Shown: positions 44,178 to 52,437 of the stretch, in pieces
Layout: every line of letters starts with the position of its first letter
Numbering within the stretch: the first letter of the stretch is position 1
Source of the DNA: OAS926 sp035503715
GTDB lineage: Bacteria > Pseudomonadota > Alphaproteobacteria > Rhizobiales > Rhizobiaceae
Direction: 5' to 3'
Length of the DNA stretch: 64,000 bases
NCBI GenBank assembly: GCA_035503715.1
Contig: DATJTE010000246.1
Span: 15,964 to 79,963 of the forward strand
The notes under the pieces: generated by a model
Databases searched by the model: none
Seen by the model: only the letters and a program-made list of their open reading frames with translations
Told to the model about the DNA's origin: nothing
Made by a program: the position numbers and the translations under genes

Positions 44178-45833
44178 TCAGCGGTCGGAGACCTGCCAGC
44201 GCGGGTTGATCCACGGTTCCTGGTTCGATGGCGGCAGCGTGGGCTTGCCCAGAATATGGTCGGCGGCTTTTTCGCCGGTCATGATCGAGGGTGCGTTGAG
44301 GTTGCCGTTGGTCACTTGCGGGAAGATCGAGGAGTCGGCGACCCGCAGCCCCTCGACGCCGATCACGCGCGTTTCTGGATCCACCACCGCCATGCGGTCG
44401 TCGCCGCGGCCCATCCGGCATGTGCCGCACGGATGAAAGGCGCTTTCGGCGTGTTCGCGGATGAAAGCGTCCAGTTCGTCGTCGCTCTGCACGTGCGCGC
44501 CAGGCGAAATCTCGCGGCCGCGGTACTCGTCGAAGGCAGACTGCCCGAAAATTTCGCGCGTCAGCCGGATGCAATGGCGGAAATCGGTCCAGTCGTCCGG
44601 ATGAGACATGTAGTTGAACTGGATCTTTGGCTTCACCGCCGGATCGGGCGAGCGGAGCGTCACCGAGCCGCGCGACTTCGACCGCATCGGTCCGACATGC
44701 GCCTGGAAGCCGTGCGACTTCGCCGCTGCCCTACCGTCGTAGCGGATCGCGACCGGGATGAAATGGTATTGGATGTCGGGGTAGTCGACGCCCGGTTTCG
44801 AGCGCACGAATGCGGCGGCCTCAAAATGGTTCGACGCGCCAAGCCCCGTCTTGAAGAACAGCCACTCCGCGCCGATCATCGCCTTCGAAAACAGGCCGAG
44901 CTTGGAATAGAGCGTGATCGGCTTCAGCGATTCCTGCTGGATGTAGAGCTCCATGTGGTCCTGCAGGTTCGCTCCGACCCCCGGCCGATCCGCGACCACC
45001 TCGATGCCGTTCGCCTTGAGATGCTCGGCCGGCCCGATGCCCGACAGCAGCAGCAGTTTTGGCGAATTGATCGACGACGCCGCGACGATCACCTCGCGCT
45101 TGGCGCGGACGGTCTGGACCTGCCGCCTGAGCTCGATCTCGACGCCGACGGCGCGTTGATTCTCGATCACCACCCGCCGCGCGAAGCCGCTGATGAGACT
45201 CACGTTTTTGCGTTTCATCGCAGGGCGCAGATAAGCGTTGGCAGTCGACCAGCGGCGGCCGTGATGGATCGTCTGCTCCATCGCTCCAAAACCTTCCTGC
45301 TTGGAGCCGTTGTAATCTTCCGTCGTCTCGAACCCTGCCTGACGGCCAGCCTCGATGAAGGCCGCATAGAGCGGGTTCAGGCGTTTTCCACGCCGCACAT
45401 ACATCGGTCCGTCCGTGCCGCGCCAGCCATCTTCGCCGCCATGGCTGTGCTCCATGCGCTTGAAGTAGGGGAGCACGTCGGCGAAGCCCCAGCCGGTCGC
45501 GCCGCTCTCAGCCCAATGGTCGAAGTCGCGCGCATGGCCGCGCACATAGACCATGCCGTTGATCGAGGACGACCCGCCCATTACCTTGCCGCGCGGCGTC
45601 GCCAGCGTGCGGCCGTTGAGATGCGGTTCCGGCTCGGTCTGGAAACCCCAGTCGTAGCGGCTCATGCCCATCGGAATCGACAGCGCCGCCGGCATCTGGA
45701 TGAACGGCCCGTAGTCTGTGCCGCCATATTCGATGACGATCACGGAATGCTTGCCGTCCTCCGACAGGCGATAGGCGAGCGCCGAGCCCGCCGAGCCCGA
45801 TCCGACGATGACGTAGTCGGCCTCAAGCTGCAT
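44178..45833 (-). CDS. betA: Choline dehydrogenase BetA
   Basis: This 551-residue GMC-family flavoprotein oxidises choline to betaine aldehyde. The FAD-binding start is YVIVGSGSAGSALAYRLSED; GMC signatures GKVMGGSSSINGMVYVRGH and SSINSPKLLLLSGIGP follow. The C-terminal active-site region has HPCGTCRMG and GNLNAPSIMTGEKAAD. The start overlaps the dehydratase gene by 11 bases, so the genes are probably coupled. Electrons go to the respiratory chain in this family. Confidence 0.95.
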   Translation of the reverse strand: MQLEADYVIVGSGSAGSALAYRLSEDGKHSVIVIEYGGTDYGPFIQMPAALSIPMGMSRYDWGFQTEPEPHLNGRTLATPRGKVMGGSSSINGMVYVRGHARDFDHWAESGATGWGFADVLPYFKRMEHSHGGEDGWRGTDGPMYVRRGKRLNPLYAAFIEAGRQAGFETTEDYNGSKQEGFGAMEQTIHHGRRWSTANAYLRPAMKRKNVSLISGFARRVVIENQRAVGVEIELRRQVQTVRAKREVIVAASSINSPKLLLLSGIGPAEHLKANGIEVVADRPGVGANLQDHMELYIQQESLKPITLYSKLGLFSKAMIGAEWLFFKTGLGASNHFEAAAFVRSKPGVDYPDIQYHFIPVAIRYDGRAAAKSHGFQAHVGPMRSKSRGSVTLRSPDPAVKPKIQFNYMSHPDDWTDFRHCIRLTREIFGQSAFDEYRGREISPGAHVQSDDELDAFIREHAESAFHPCGTCRMGRGDDRMAVVDPETRVIGVEGLRVADSSIFPQVTNGNLNAPSIMTGEKAADHILGKPTLPPSNQEPWINPRWQVSDR

Positions 45834-46815
45834 CGGCGATGTACTTCGTGAAATCGGCGAGCGAGACGTTGCCGCCGGTTGAAACCACCAGCACCGACTT
45901 GCCCCTCACGTCGACGCCGCCGTCGAGGAGGGCGGCAAGCGAGGCGGCCCCTGAAGGCTCCAGCACCAGCTTCAGCCGTTCGGCGGCGATCTTCATGGCC
46001 TTCTTGACCGATATGTCGGTCACTGTGACGCCGCGCACGCCCGCTGCCGAGACCGCCTCGAAAGGCGCCTGGCCTGGCCTGCGCGCCATCAGCCCGTCGC
46101 AGATCGACGGTTCGCCGAGCGGCACCGCCTCGATCTCGCCATGCGCCAGCGATCGGCCCATGCTGTTGAAGCGCTCGGGCTCCACCGCGATGATCTCAGT
46201 GTCCGGCGAGAGATAATGGAAAGCGAGCGCCACGCCGCCGATCAGCCCACCGCCACCGACCGAGCAGAACAGCAGATCCACCGCCGCCTTCTTGGCGGCG
46301 AGTTGCTCCAGCGCTTCCAGCCCGGCGCCGGCCTGCCCGGCGACGATTTCCGGATCGTCGAACGGGTGCAGCAGCGCCAGCCCTTCTTCGGCCGCGATGT
46401 CGCGCGCCTTCGCCGCGGCGACTTCTTCGCGCGGCCGATCGCCATGCTCCGTCAGCACAACCCTGGCGCCGTAGCCTGCGGTGGCATCACGCTTGGCGGG
46501 CGGGGCATCCACCGGCATGACGATCGTCACCGGAATGCCGAGCGCCTCGCCGGCGGCCGCCAGTCCTTGCGCGAAATTGCCCGACGAGTAGGCCACCACG
46601 CCGCGCCTGGCTTCCTCGGCCGAAAGCTGTTTCAGCCGCCAGTAGGCGCCGCGCACCTTGAACGAGCCGGCCCATTGCAGCGATTCCGGCTTCACGAAGA
46701 CGCGGGCCGCGCCGCTGAGCTTCGCCAGATGCGCGGACTCCAGCAGCGGCGTGATCTGCGTCGCCTGCGAGGTCAGCGCGTAGGCCTTCCTGAGATGGTC
46801 GAGCGACGGGATCAT
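45823..46815 (-). CDS. Threonine/serine dehydratase-like PLP enzyme
   Basis: This 330-residue fold-type II PLP enzyme has the Schiff-base lysine in GSFKVRGAYWRLK, the substrate loop SSGNFAQGLAAAGEALGIP and the phosphate-binding loop SVGGGGLIGGV. It lacks a regulatory ACT domain, so it resembles catabolic threonine dehydratases, serine racemases or the hydroxyectoine-utilisation dehydratase EutB. It sits inside the bet operon, overlapping both GST (4 bases) and betA (11 bases). Its substrate here is not known; an osmolyte- or amino-acid-derived beta-hydroxy amine is one inference. Confidence 0.85.
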   Translation of the reverse strand: MIPSLDHLRKAYALTSQATQITPLLESAHLAKLSGAARVFVKPESLQWAGSFKVRGAYWRLKQLSAEEARRGVVAYSSGNFAQGLAAAGEALGIPVTIVMPVDAPPAKRDATAGYGARVVLTEHGDRPREEVAAAKARDIAAEEGLALLHPFDDPEIVAGQAGAGLEALEQLAAKKAAVDLLFCSVGGGGLIGGVALAFHYLSPDTEIIAVEPERFNSMGRSLAHGEIEAVPLGEPSICDGLMARRPGQAPFEAVSAAGVRGVTVTDISVKKAMKIAAERLKLVLEPSGAASLAALLDGGVDVRGKSVLVVSTGGNVSLADFTKYIADAA

Positions 46816-47447
46816 TTGGCCCTCAGCGACTCGTAGGAGACCATGGCGTGCTCGGCATAGGCGGATCGCTGCTGCAGCCGCTCGTAATAGGCGAGCAGAT
46901 GCGGCGTGTCGGCGCGCTCGAAGTCCAGCGTGTAATAGCGGTAGAGCAGGGTGCCGACGATGATGTCGGCGAAACAGATGTCGCTGCCGCCGAGATATTC
47001 GGCCTCCGCGAGCCTTGCATCGATCATCGCGGAGAGCTTCGCCAGCCGCTCAACGCCGCCTGCAATCACCTTGGCGTCGCGGTTCTCCGGCTTTTGCAGG
47101 AGCTGCCAGAACACCGGCGTCAGCAGCGTCGGGCCGAACGCCGTCTTGATCCACTCGGCCCACTTGTCGACCGAGGCCCGCACCAGCGGATCACGCGGCC
47201 AGAACTGCTCCGAGCCATAGGCCGCGGCCAGATAGCGCACGATCGCGGCACTTTCCCAGAGATAGACGCCCTTGTGGCGAATGACCGGCACGAGCCCGTT
47301 CGGGTTCATCGCCAGATAGTCCGGCGTATTGTTGCCGCCGAACGAGCCGCCGACGTCGAGCCGCTCGTATTCCAGCCCAAGCTCGCCGATCGCCCACATC
47401 ACCATCTGCACGTTCGACGATGTCTTGCGGCCCCAGACCGTGATCAT
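46812..47447 (-). CDS. Glutathione S-transferase family protein
   Basis: This 211-residue protein has a thioredoxin-fold N-terminus (MITVWGRKTSSNVQMVMWAI, SFGGNNTPDYLAMNPNGLVP with the cis-proline region, and YLWESAAIVRYLA with the Glu-Ser pair that binds glutathione). An all-helical C-terminal domain follows. The first-helix motif RKTSSNVQ places Ser/Thr rather than Cys at the usual catalytic site. It is one base downstream of betC and overlaps the dehydratase gene. Its part in choline use is unclear; detoxification of an aldehyde or a stress role is possible. Confidence 0.9.
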   Translation of the reverse strand: MITVWGRKTSSNVQMVMWAIGELGLEYERLDVGGSFGGNNTPDYLAMNPNGLVPVIRHKGVYLWESAAIVRYLAAAYGSEQFWPRDPLVRASVDKWAEWIKTAFGPTLLTPVFWQLLQKPENRDAKVIAGGVERLAKLSAMIDARLAEAEYLGGSDICFADIIVGTLLYRYYTLDFERADTPHLLAYYERLQQRSAYAEHAMVSYESLRAK

Positions 47448-47448
47448 C

Positions 47449-48975
47449 TCATTCTCCTCTCGGGAAGCGCTTGGAGTCCTCGAGGTTGTCGAGGTTCATG
47501 TGGTTGCGCATGTAGCGCTCCGACGCTTTTTGCAGCGGCTGGAAATCCCATGGGTAGTACGCGCCGTTGCGCAGCGCCGGGTAGACCACCCAGCGGCGCG
47601 CCTGGCTTTCGCGCACCGCCGCGTCGAACGTTTTCATGTCCCAGCGCGCGCGAATCTTCTCCATGAACTCTCCGACAAGCGCAGCGTTCGTCGGTTCGGC
47701 CGCGAGGTTCACGCGCTCCAGCGGATCCGATTCCAGATCAAAGAGTTGCGGAGGGTCGATCTCGCAATGGACGAACTTGTATTTGCCCTCGCGCAGCGCC
47801 ACCAGCGGCGCATACGAACCCTCCGCCGCGTACTCCATCAGAACCGGTTCGGTCCGCGTCTCGCCGCGCGTCAGCGGCAGCAGCGACTGGCCGTCGGTCC
47901 ATGGCATGATACCACTCATGTCGATGCCGGCGAGGTCGCACAGCGTTGGCAGCACGTCGAGATTGGACACCGGCGTCTCGACCAGCTCAGCCCGTACGTT
48001 CGGGCCGGCGATCATCAGCGGCACACGCGCCGAGCCCTCGAAGAAGCACATCTTGAACCACAGGCCGCGCTCGCCGAGCATATCGCCGTGATCCGAGCAG
48101 AACACGATCACCGTGTTGTCGAGCATGCGCGTCCGTTGGAGAACGTCGAGCAGCTCGCCGACCTTGTCGTCCAGATAGGAGATGTTGGCGAAATAGCCGC
48201 GCCGCGAGCGCTGCACCATCTCCCGCGTGATCGAGTATTTCGCGTAGTTCGAGGCGAGATAGAGCCGCTGCGAATGCGCGTCCTGTTTTTCCGCCGGAAT
48301 GAACCCGACTTCGGGATCGAGCGTCTGGCAGTTTTCGTAGAGATCCCAATACTGCTTCCGCGCCACATAAGGATCGTGCGGATGACTGTAGGACACGGTC
48401 AGGCACCACGGCCGCGCATCGGGATCGTTCGAGGTCCGTGACCACTCGTAAAGCTTCTGCGTTGCGTGGAAGGCGACCTCGTCGTCATACTCCATCTGGT
48501 TGGTGGTCTCGGCCACGCCGGCGCCGGTCACCGAACCCAGATTGTGGTACCACCAGTCGATCCGCTCGCCCGGCTTGCGATAGTCCGGCGTCCAGCCGAA
48601 ATCGGCCGGGTAGATGTCGGTCGTCAGCCGCTCCTCGAAGCCGTGCAACTGGTCCGGCCCGACAAAATGCATCTTGCCCGACAATGCCGTGTGGTATCCC
48701 GCCGCGCGCAAATGGTGCGCGAAGGTCGGGATATCCGAGGCGAACTCGGCGGCATTGTCATAGACGCGCGTCCGCGACGGCAACTGCCCGCTCATGAAGG
48801 AAGCGCGTCCGGGCGCGCAGAGCGGCGAGGCGGTGTAGTTGTTGGCGAAGCGTGCCCCGCGCGCAGCCAGCGCCTTCAGATGCGGCGCATGCAGGAAATC
48901 GGCCGGCCCATCGGGAAACAACGTCCCGTTCAACTGGTCGACCATGATGATCAGTATGTTCGGCCTGGCGGTCAT
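47449..48975 (-). CDS. betC: Choline-sulfatase BetC
   Basis: This 508-residue type I sulfatase hydrolyses choline-O-sulfate to choline and sulfate. The sulfatase signature SPLCAPGRAS has the Cys (residue 53) that must be oxidised to formylglycine, with Arg57. NILIIMVDQL and VFCSDHGDMLGERG supply metal-binding Asp and Asn/His residues. The C-terminal region (RNGAYYPWDFQPLQKASERY) matches choline sulfatases. There is no signal peptide, so it is cytoplasmic, as known for rhizobial BetC. It overlaps betI by four bases. Confidence 0.94.
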   Translation of the reverse strand: MTARPNILIIMVDQLNGTLFPDGPADFLHAPHLKALAARGARFANNYTASPLCAPGRASFMSGQLPSRTRVYDNAAEFASDIPTFAHHLRAAGYHTALSGKMHFVGPDQLHGFEERLTTDIYPADFGWTPDYRKPGERIDWWYHNLGSVTGAGVAETTNQMEYDDEVAFHATQKLYEWSRTSNDPDARPWCLTVSYSHPHDPYVARKQYWDLYENCQTLDPEVGFIPAEKQDAHSQRLYLASNYAKYSITREMVQRSRRGYFANISYLDDKVGELLDVLQRTRMLDNTVIVFCSDHGDMLGERGLWFKMCFFEGSARVPLMIAGPNVRAELVETPVSNLDVLPTLCDLAGIDMSGIMPWTDGQSLLPLTRGETRTEPVLMEYAAEGSYAPLVALREGKYKFVHCEIDPPQLFDLESDPLERVNLAAEPTNAALVGEFMEKIRARWDMKTFDAAVRESQARRWVVYPALRNGAYYPWDFQPLQKASERYMRNHMNLDNLEDSKRFPRGE

Positions 48976-49565
48976 TTCATGCAGGTCCGTTCGCCGAGTT
49001 TTGTCGCAATGTAGTCTTCCACCAGCCCGATCGCGGTCGCAGCGTTCGGTGCGCCGTCCTTCAGCGCGCGACGGATGTAGAGCCCATCGATCAGCGCCGC
49101 GATGGATTCGGCGGCGAGTTCCGCTTCGGCTGGGGCGACCAACGGCTTGAGACCGCTCAGCAGATTGGAGTGCAGCCGTCGCGCGTAAATGCGCAGCAGC
49201 CGACGCAGTTCGGTCGATTTCTGTGCCTCGACATAGAAGGCAAGCCAGGCCGCGATGATCTCGGGCCGGAACTGTTGCTCGGAAAAGTTCACCGCGACGA
49301 TCGCTGACAACCGTGCTCTCGGCGTTTTGGCTTTGGCAAGAGCAGCCCGCGCATCGCGGCCGAGCTCAGCCAGGATGTGCCGCATCGTCGCCTGCAGCAG
49401 CCCGTCCTTCGGCCCGAAATAGTGGTGCGCCAGCGCCGATGAGACTCCGGCGCGGCCGGCAATCTCCGACACGGTCACATCGAGCGAGCCGCGCTCGCCA
49501 ATGGCCGAGATCGCGGCGTCGATGAGCGCTCTGCGGCGCAGCGGTTCCATCCCAAGCTTTGGCAT
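48972..49565 (-). CDS. betI: TetR-family repressor BetI
   Basis: BetI represses bet genes and releases DNA when choline is present. The 198-residue protein has a TetR helix-turn-helix (VTVSEIAGRAGVSSALAHHY) and a ligand domain of matching length (YVEAQKSTELRRLLRIYARR). ATG at 49565 (MPKLGMEPLRRRALIDA) is chosen; the longer open frame upstream reads through the operator and promoter region. A sequence close to the known BetI operator lies 21 bases upstream. It is first in the bet operon. Confidence 0.94.
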   Translation of the reverse strand: MPKLGMEPLRRRALIDAAISAIGERGSLDVTVSEIAGRAGVSSALAHHYFGPKDGLLQATMRHILAELGRDARAALAKAKTPRARLSAIVAVNFSEQQFRPEIIAAWLAFYVEAQKSTELRRLLRIYARRLHSNLLSGLKPLVAPAEAELAAESIAALIDGLYIRRALKDGAPNAATAIGLVEDYIATKLGERTCMK

Positions 49566-49585
49566 GACCGGCACGCTATTTTTTA

Positions 49586-49601
49586 TTGACTGACCAATCA
49601 A
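49586..49601. promoter_or_regulatory. Probable BetI operator
   Basis: TTGACTGACCAATCAA lies 21-36 bases before betI. Its reverse complement TTGATTGGTCAGTCAA matches TTGATTGG-C--TCAA of the E. coli betI-betT operator as I recall it. It would give autorepression of the bet operon and might also affect the divergent thiolase gene 119 bases away. Confidence 0.65.
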
Positions 49602-49719
49602 CAAAAATCGAAACTGCCTCAATCGATTCAGTTTTCTGCTGCCTCTGGCGCATCGTTCAGTTTTGAACGATATCAATTGAGAGCACCGCGGCCGGTACCT
49701 CGCCGCTTGGGAGATTCGC

Positions 49720-50886
49720 ATGACCGCTTGCATCGTCGGCTGGGCCCATTCGCGTTTCGGCAAGCTTGAGGGCGAAACGCTGGAATCGTTGATTGTCGGC
49801 GTGGCGCGCGAGGCGCTTGACCATGCCGGCCTCGGCCCAGACGATGTCGACGAGATCGTGCTTGGTCACTTCAATGCGGGCTTTTCGGCGCAGGATTTCA
49901 CCGCCAGCCTCGTGCTGCAGGCAGACGACCGTCTGCGCTTCAAGCCGGCGACGCGGGTGGAGAATGCTTGCGCGACCGGCTCGGCCGCGGTCCGCCAGGG
50001 CATCCGCGCGATAGACGCGCGCGCGGCGCGCGTCGTGCTGGTCGTCGGCGCCGAGCAGATGACCACGACGCCGGGTCCGGAGATCGGCAGGAACCTGCTG
50101 CGCGCCTCCTATCTGCCGGAAGACGGCGACATACCAGCGGGCTTTGCCGGTGTGTTCGGCAAGATCGCCGGCGCCTATTTCCAGAAGCACGGCGACCAGT
50201 CCGACGCGCTGGCGCGTATTGCCGCCAAGAACCACAAGAATGGCGTCGACAATCCCTATGCGCAAATGCGCAAGGATTTCGGCTTCGATTTCTGCCGGCA
50301 GGAGAGTGAGAAGAACCCGTTTGTCGCCGGGCCGCTGAAGCGCACAGACTGCTCGCTGGTATCGGATGGCGCTGCGGCGATCGTGCTGGCCGACACGCAG
50401 ACCGCGCTCTCAATGCGCCGCGCCGTTGCCTTCCGTGCCAATGAGCATGTGCAGGACTTTTTGCCGATGTCGAAGCGCGACATTCTTCTGTTCGAAGGCT
50501 GCGAGGAAGCCTGGACGCGTGCGCTGAGCAAAGCGGGCGTCGCACTCGATGATCTCTCCTTCGTCGAGACACATGACTGCTTCACCATCGCCGAACTGAT
50601 CGAATACGAGGCGATGGGTCTGGCCAAGCGCGGCGAGGGCGCAAAGATCGCGCTGGAGGGTCAGACGGAGAAGGGCGGCCGCCTGCCGGTGAACCCGTCC
50701 GGTGGTTTGAAGGCCAAGGGCCACCCGATCGGTGCGACCGGCGTCTCGATGCATGCGCTGACCGCCATGCAGTTGACCGGCGAGGCCGGCGGCATCCAGG
50801 TGCCGGACGCCAAGCTCGGCGGCATCTTCAACATGGGCGGCGCAGCCGTCGCCAACTACGTCTCGATCCTCGAACGCATCAAGTAG
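49720..50886 (+). CDS. Thiolase family protein (acetyl-CoA acetyltransferase-like)
   Basis: This 388-residue thiolase-fold enzyme has the nucleophile Cys in RVENACATGSAAVRQGI and the C-terminal catalytic region NPSGGLKAKGHPIGATGVS. THDCFTIAELIEYEAMGL is in the SCP2/SCP-x-like thiolase group, rather than the classic PhaA type. Such enzymes cleave or form beta-ketoacyl-CoA; some take branched or unusual substrates. The gene is divergent from betI and shares its promoter region. The exact substrate is not predictable. Confidence 0.88.
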   Translation: MTACIVGWAHSRFGKLEGETLESLIVGVAREALDHAGLGPDDVDEIVLGHFNAGFSAQDFTASLVLQADDRLRFKPATRVENACATGSAAVRQGIRAIDARAARVVLVVGAEQMTTTPGPEIGRNLLRASYLPEDGDIPAGFAGVFGKIAGAYFQKHGDQSDALARIAAKNHKNGVDNPYAQMRKDFGFDFCRQESEKNPFVAGPLKRTDCSLVSDGAAAIVLADTQTALSMRRAVAFRANEHVQDFLPMSKRDILLFEGCEEAWTRALSKAGVALDDLSFVETHDCFTIAELIEYEAMGLAKRGEGAKIALEGQTEKGGRLPVNPSGGLKAKGHPIGATGVSMHALTAMQLTGEAGGIQVPDAKLGGIFNMGGAAVANYVSILERIK

Positions 50887-50948
50887 CCTTCCTTTCGGCC
50901 TACCGAACGGTTAGACCGGCGCCAATGCAGGGTTTTCTTGAGGGCGTC

Positions 50949-51428
50949 ATGTCCATCCGGACCGTTTTCCTCGCGCTGACAATGTCGACGGCTGCGACCT
51001 TTGCTTTCGCCCACGGCCGCACGCCGGAGGCCACGCTGGTCGAGCTTTTCTGCGCGCAGCACGGCAGCGACCAGCACGGTTACGGCTATCTCGTCACGGC
51101 TTCGCTGCTTGAGCTGATCGACAAGGCGCAGGCGAAGAACGACGAGATCCAGGCCGCTGCGCCTGACGAGAAGCCGCCGCTCGGCGACGGCATCCTGTTC
51201 CAGTCGTATCCAGATATGGCGCCTGTCTGTAAGCAGGGCGCATTCGGTGCGGACGGTATCGTCGAAGTGCAATACGAGTTTCCAGAGACGCCCGATGCGA
51301 ACTGGACCGACCGGCTGAAGCTCGTCACTGAAAGCGGTCTCGTGAAGATCGACGACGTGCTCTACGGCAAGGAAGGCGTCGAAGGCTTGCGCAAGGTGCT
51401 CGATGGCGTCCTCAAGGCAGCGCAGTAA
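50949..51428 (+). CDS. Secreted protein of unknown function (159 aa)
   Basis: It begins with a signal peptide (MSIRTVFLALTMSTAATFAF, cleavage near FAHG) followed by a 138-residue mature domain with two cysteines (LFCAQHG and APVCKQG) that could form a disulfide. No family is recognised. An in-frame ATG eight codons upstream exists, but the signal peptide fits the start at 50949. It ends four bases before asparaginase and is probably in the same transcript. Its role is unknown. Confidence 0.75.
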   Translation: MSIRTVFLALTMSTAATFAFAHGRTPEATLVELFCAQHGSDQHGYGYLVTASLLELIDKAQAKNDEIQAAAPDEKPPLGDGILFQSYPDMAPVCKQGAFGADGIVEVQYEFPETPDANWTDRLKLVTESGLVKIDDVLYGKEGVEGLRKVLDGVLKAAQ

Positions 51429-51432
51429 GACC

Positions 51433-52437
51433 ATGTCCAATCCGGTTCTGGTCGAGGTGACGCGCGGCGACGCGGTGGAGAGCGAGCATCGCGGGACGGT
51501 CTCCGTTATCGATGGCGACGGCAAGGTTGCGCTGGAGATCGGCGACGTGTCTCGGCCGGTGTTCCCGCGCTCGGCGGTGAAGTCGATCCAGGCGCTGCCG
51601 CTGATCGAAACAGGTGCTGCGGACGCTTTCGGCTTCGGCAACAAGGAACTGGCGCTTGCGTGCGCCTCGCATTCCGGCGAGCCGCCACATACGGCTCTCG
51701 CCGAGTCGATGCTGAAGCGGGCCGGTTTCGGCGAGGCCGCGCTCGAATGCGGTTCTCACTGGCCGATCAGCCATGACGCAACGGTCGAACTCGCGCGGGC
51801 GGGCAAGGCGCCGAACCAGCTTCACAACAATTGCTCCGGAAAACATGCGGGCTTCATCTGCACCTGCCGGCATCAGGGCATAGATCCTCGCGGCTATGTG
51901 AATTTCGGCCACGCCTGGCAGGCGACCCTGCGCGGCGTGATGGAGGATGTCACCGGCGCAAGGCACGGCGATGACAATTGGGGCGTCGACGGCTGCTCCA
52001 TCCCAACCTACGCCGTGCCGATCCGTGATCTCGCCAAAGGTTTCGCGCGCATGGCAACTGGCAACGGGTTCGGTCCCGAACGCGCCAAGGCGGCGAAGCG
52101 GCTCTTCGCGGCGTGCATGGCCGAGCCGTTCTACACCGCGGGCACTGGCCGCGCGGATGTGCCGTTGATGCAGGTAGCCCCCGGTCGCATATTTGTGAAG
52201 ACGGGCGCCGAGGGCGTCTATTGCGCGGCAGTACCCGAGCAGGGGATTGGCATCGCGCTGAAATGTGACGATGGCGCCGGCCGTGCGGCCGAGGCGATCG
52301 TCGCAAAAGTTCTGGCGCGGTTCTTCGCTAAGGACGCGAAGGTCGTCGCCGCGCTTGATGCGATCGCCAATGTGCCGGTCGAGAGCCGCAAGGGCACGCC
52401 CGTTGGCGTTGTCCGGGCGACGGGTGCGCTGGCTTAG
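51433..52437 (+). CDS. ansA: L-asparaginase of the R. etli AnsA type
   Basis: This 334-residue enzyme belongs to the rhizobial asparaginase II (serine-nucleophile, beta-lactamase-like) class, not to the E. coli type. LHNNCSGKHAGFICTCRHQG, WGVDGCSIPTYAVPIRDLA and CASHSGEPPHTALAESMLKR are the marks of that family, including the Ser-Lys pairs. It converts asparagine to aspartate and ammonia. The ATG at 51433 is chosen over an upstream one inside the preceding gene. It overlaps the convergent Tat protein gene by four bases. Confidence 0.9.
   Translation: MSNPVLVEVTRGDAVESEHRGTVSVIDGDGKVALEIGDVSRPVFPRSAVKSIQALPLIETGAADAFGFGNKELALACASHSGEPPHTALAESMLKRAGFGEAALECGSHWPISHDATVELARAGKAPNQLHNNCSGKHAGFICTCRHQGIDPRGYVNFGHAWQATLRGVMEDVTGARHGDDNWGVDGCSIPTYAVPIRDLAKGFARMATGNGFGPERAKAAKRLFAACMAEPFYTAGTGRADVPLMQVAPGRIFVKTGAEGVYCAAVPEQGIGIALKCDDGAGRAAEAIVAKVLARFFAKDAKVVAALDAIANVPVESRKGTPVGVVRATGALA

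Noticed and set aside
44256..45851. 531-codon open frame on the plus strand
   Set aside because: It is antisense to betA, with no recognisable domain and a composition typical of shadow frames.
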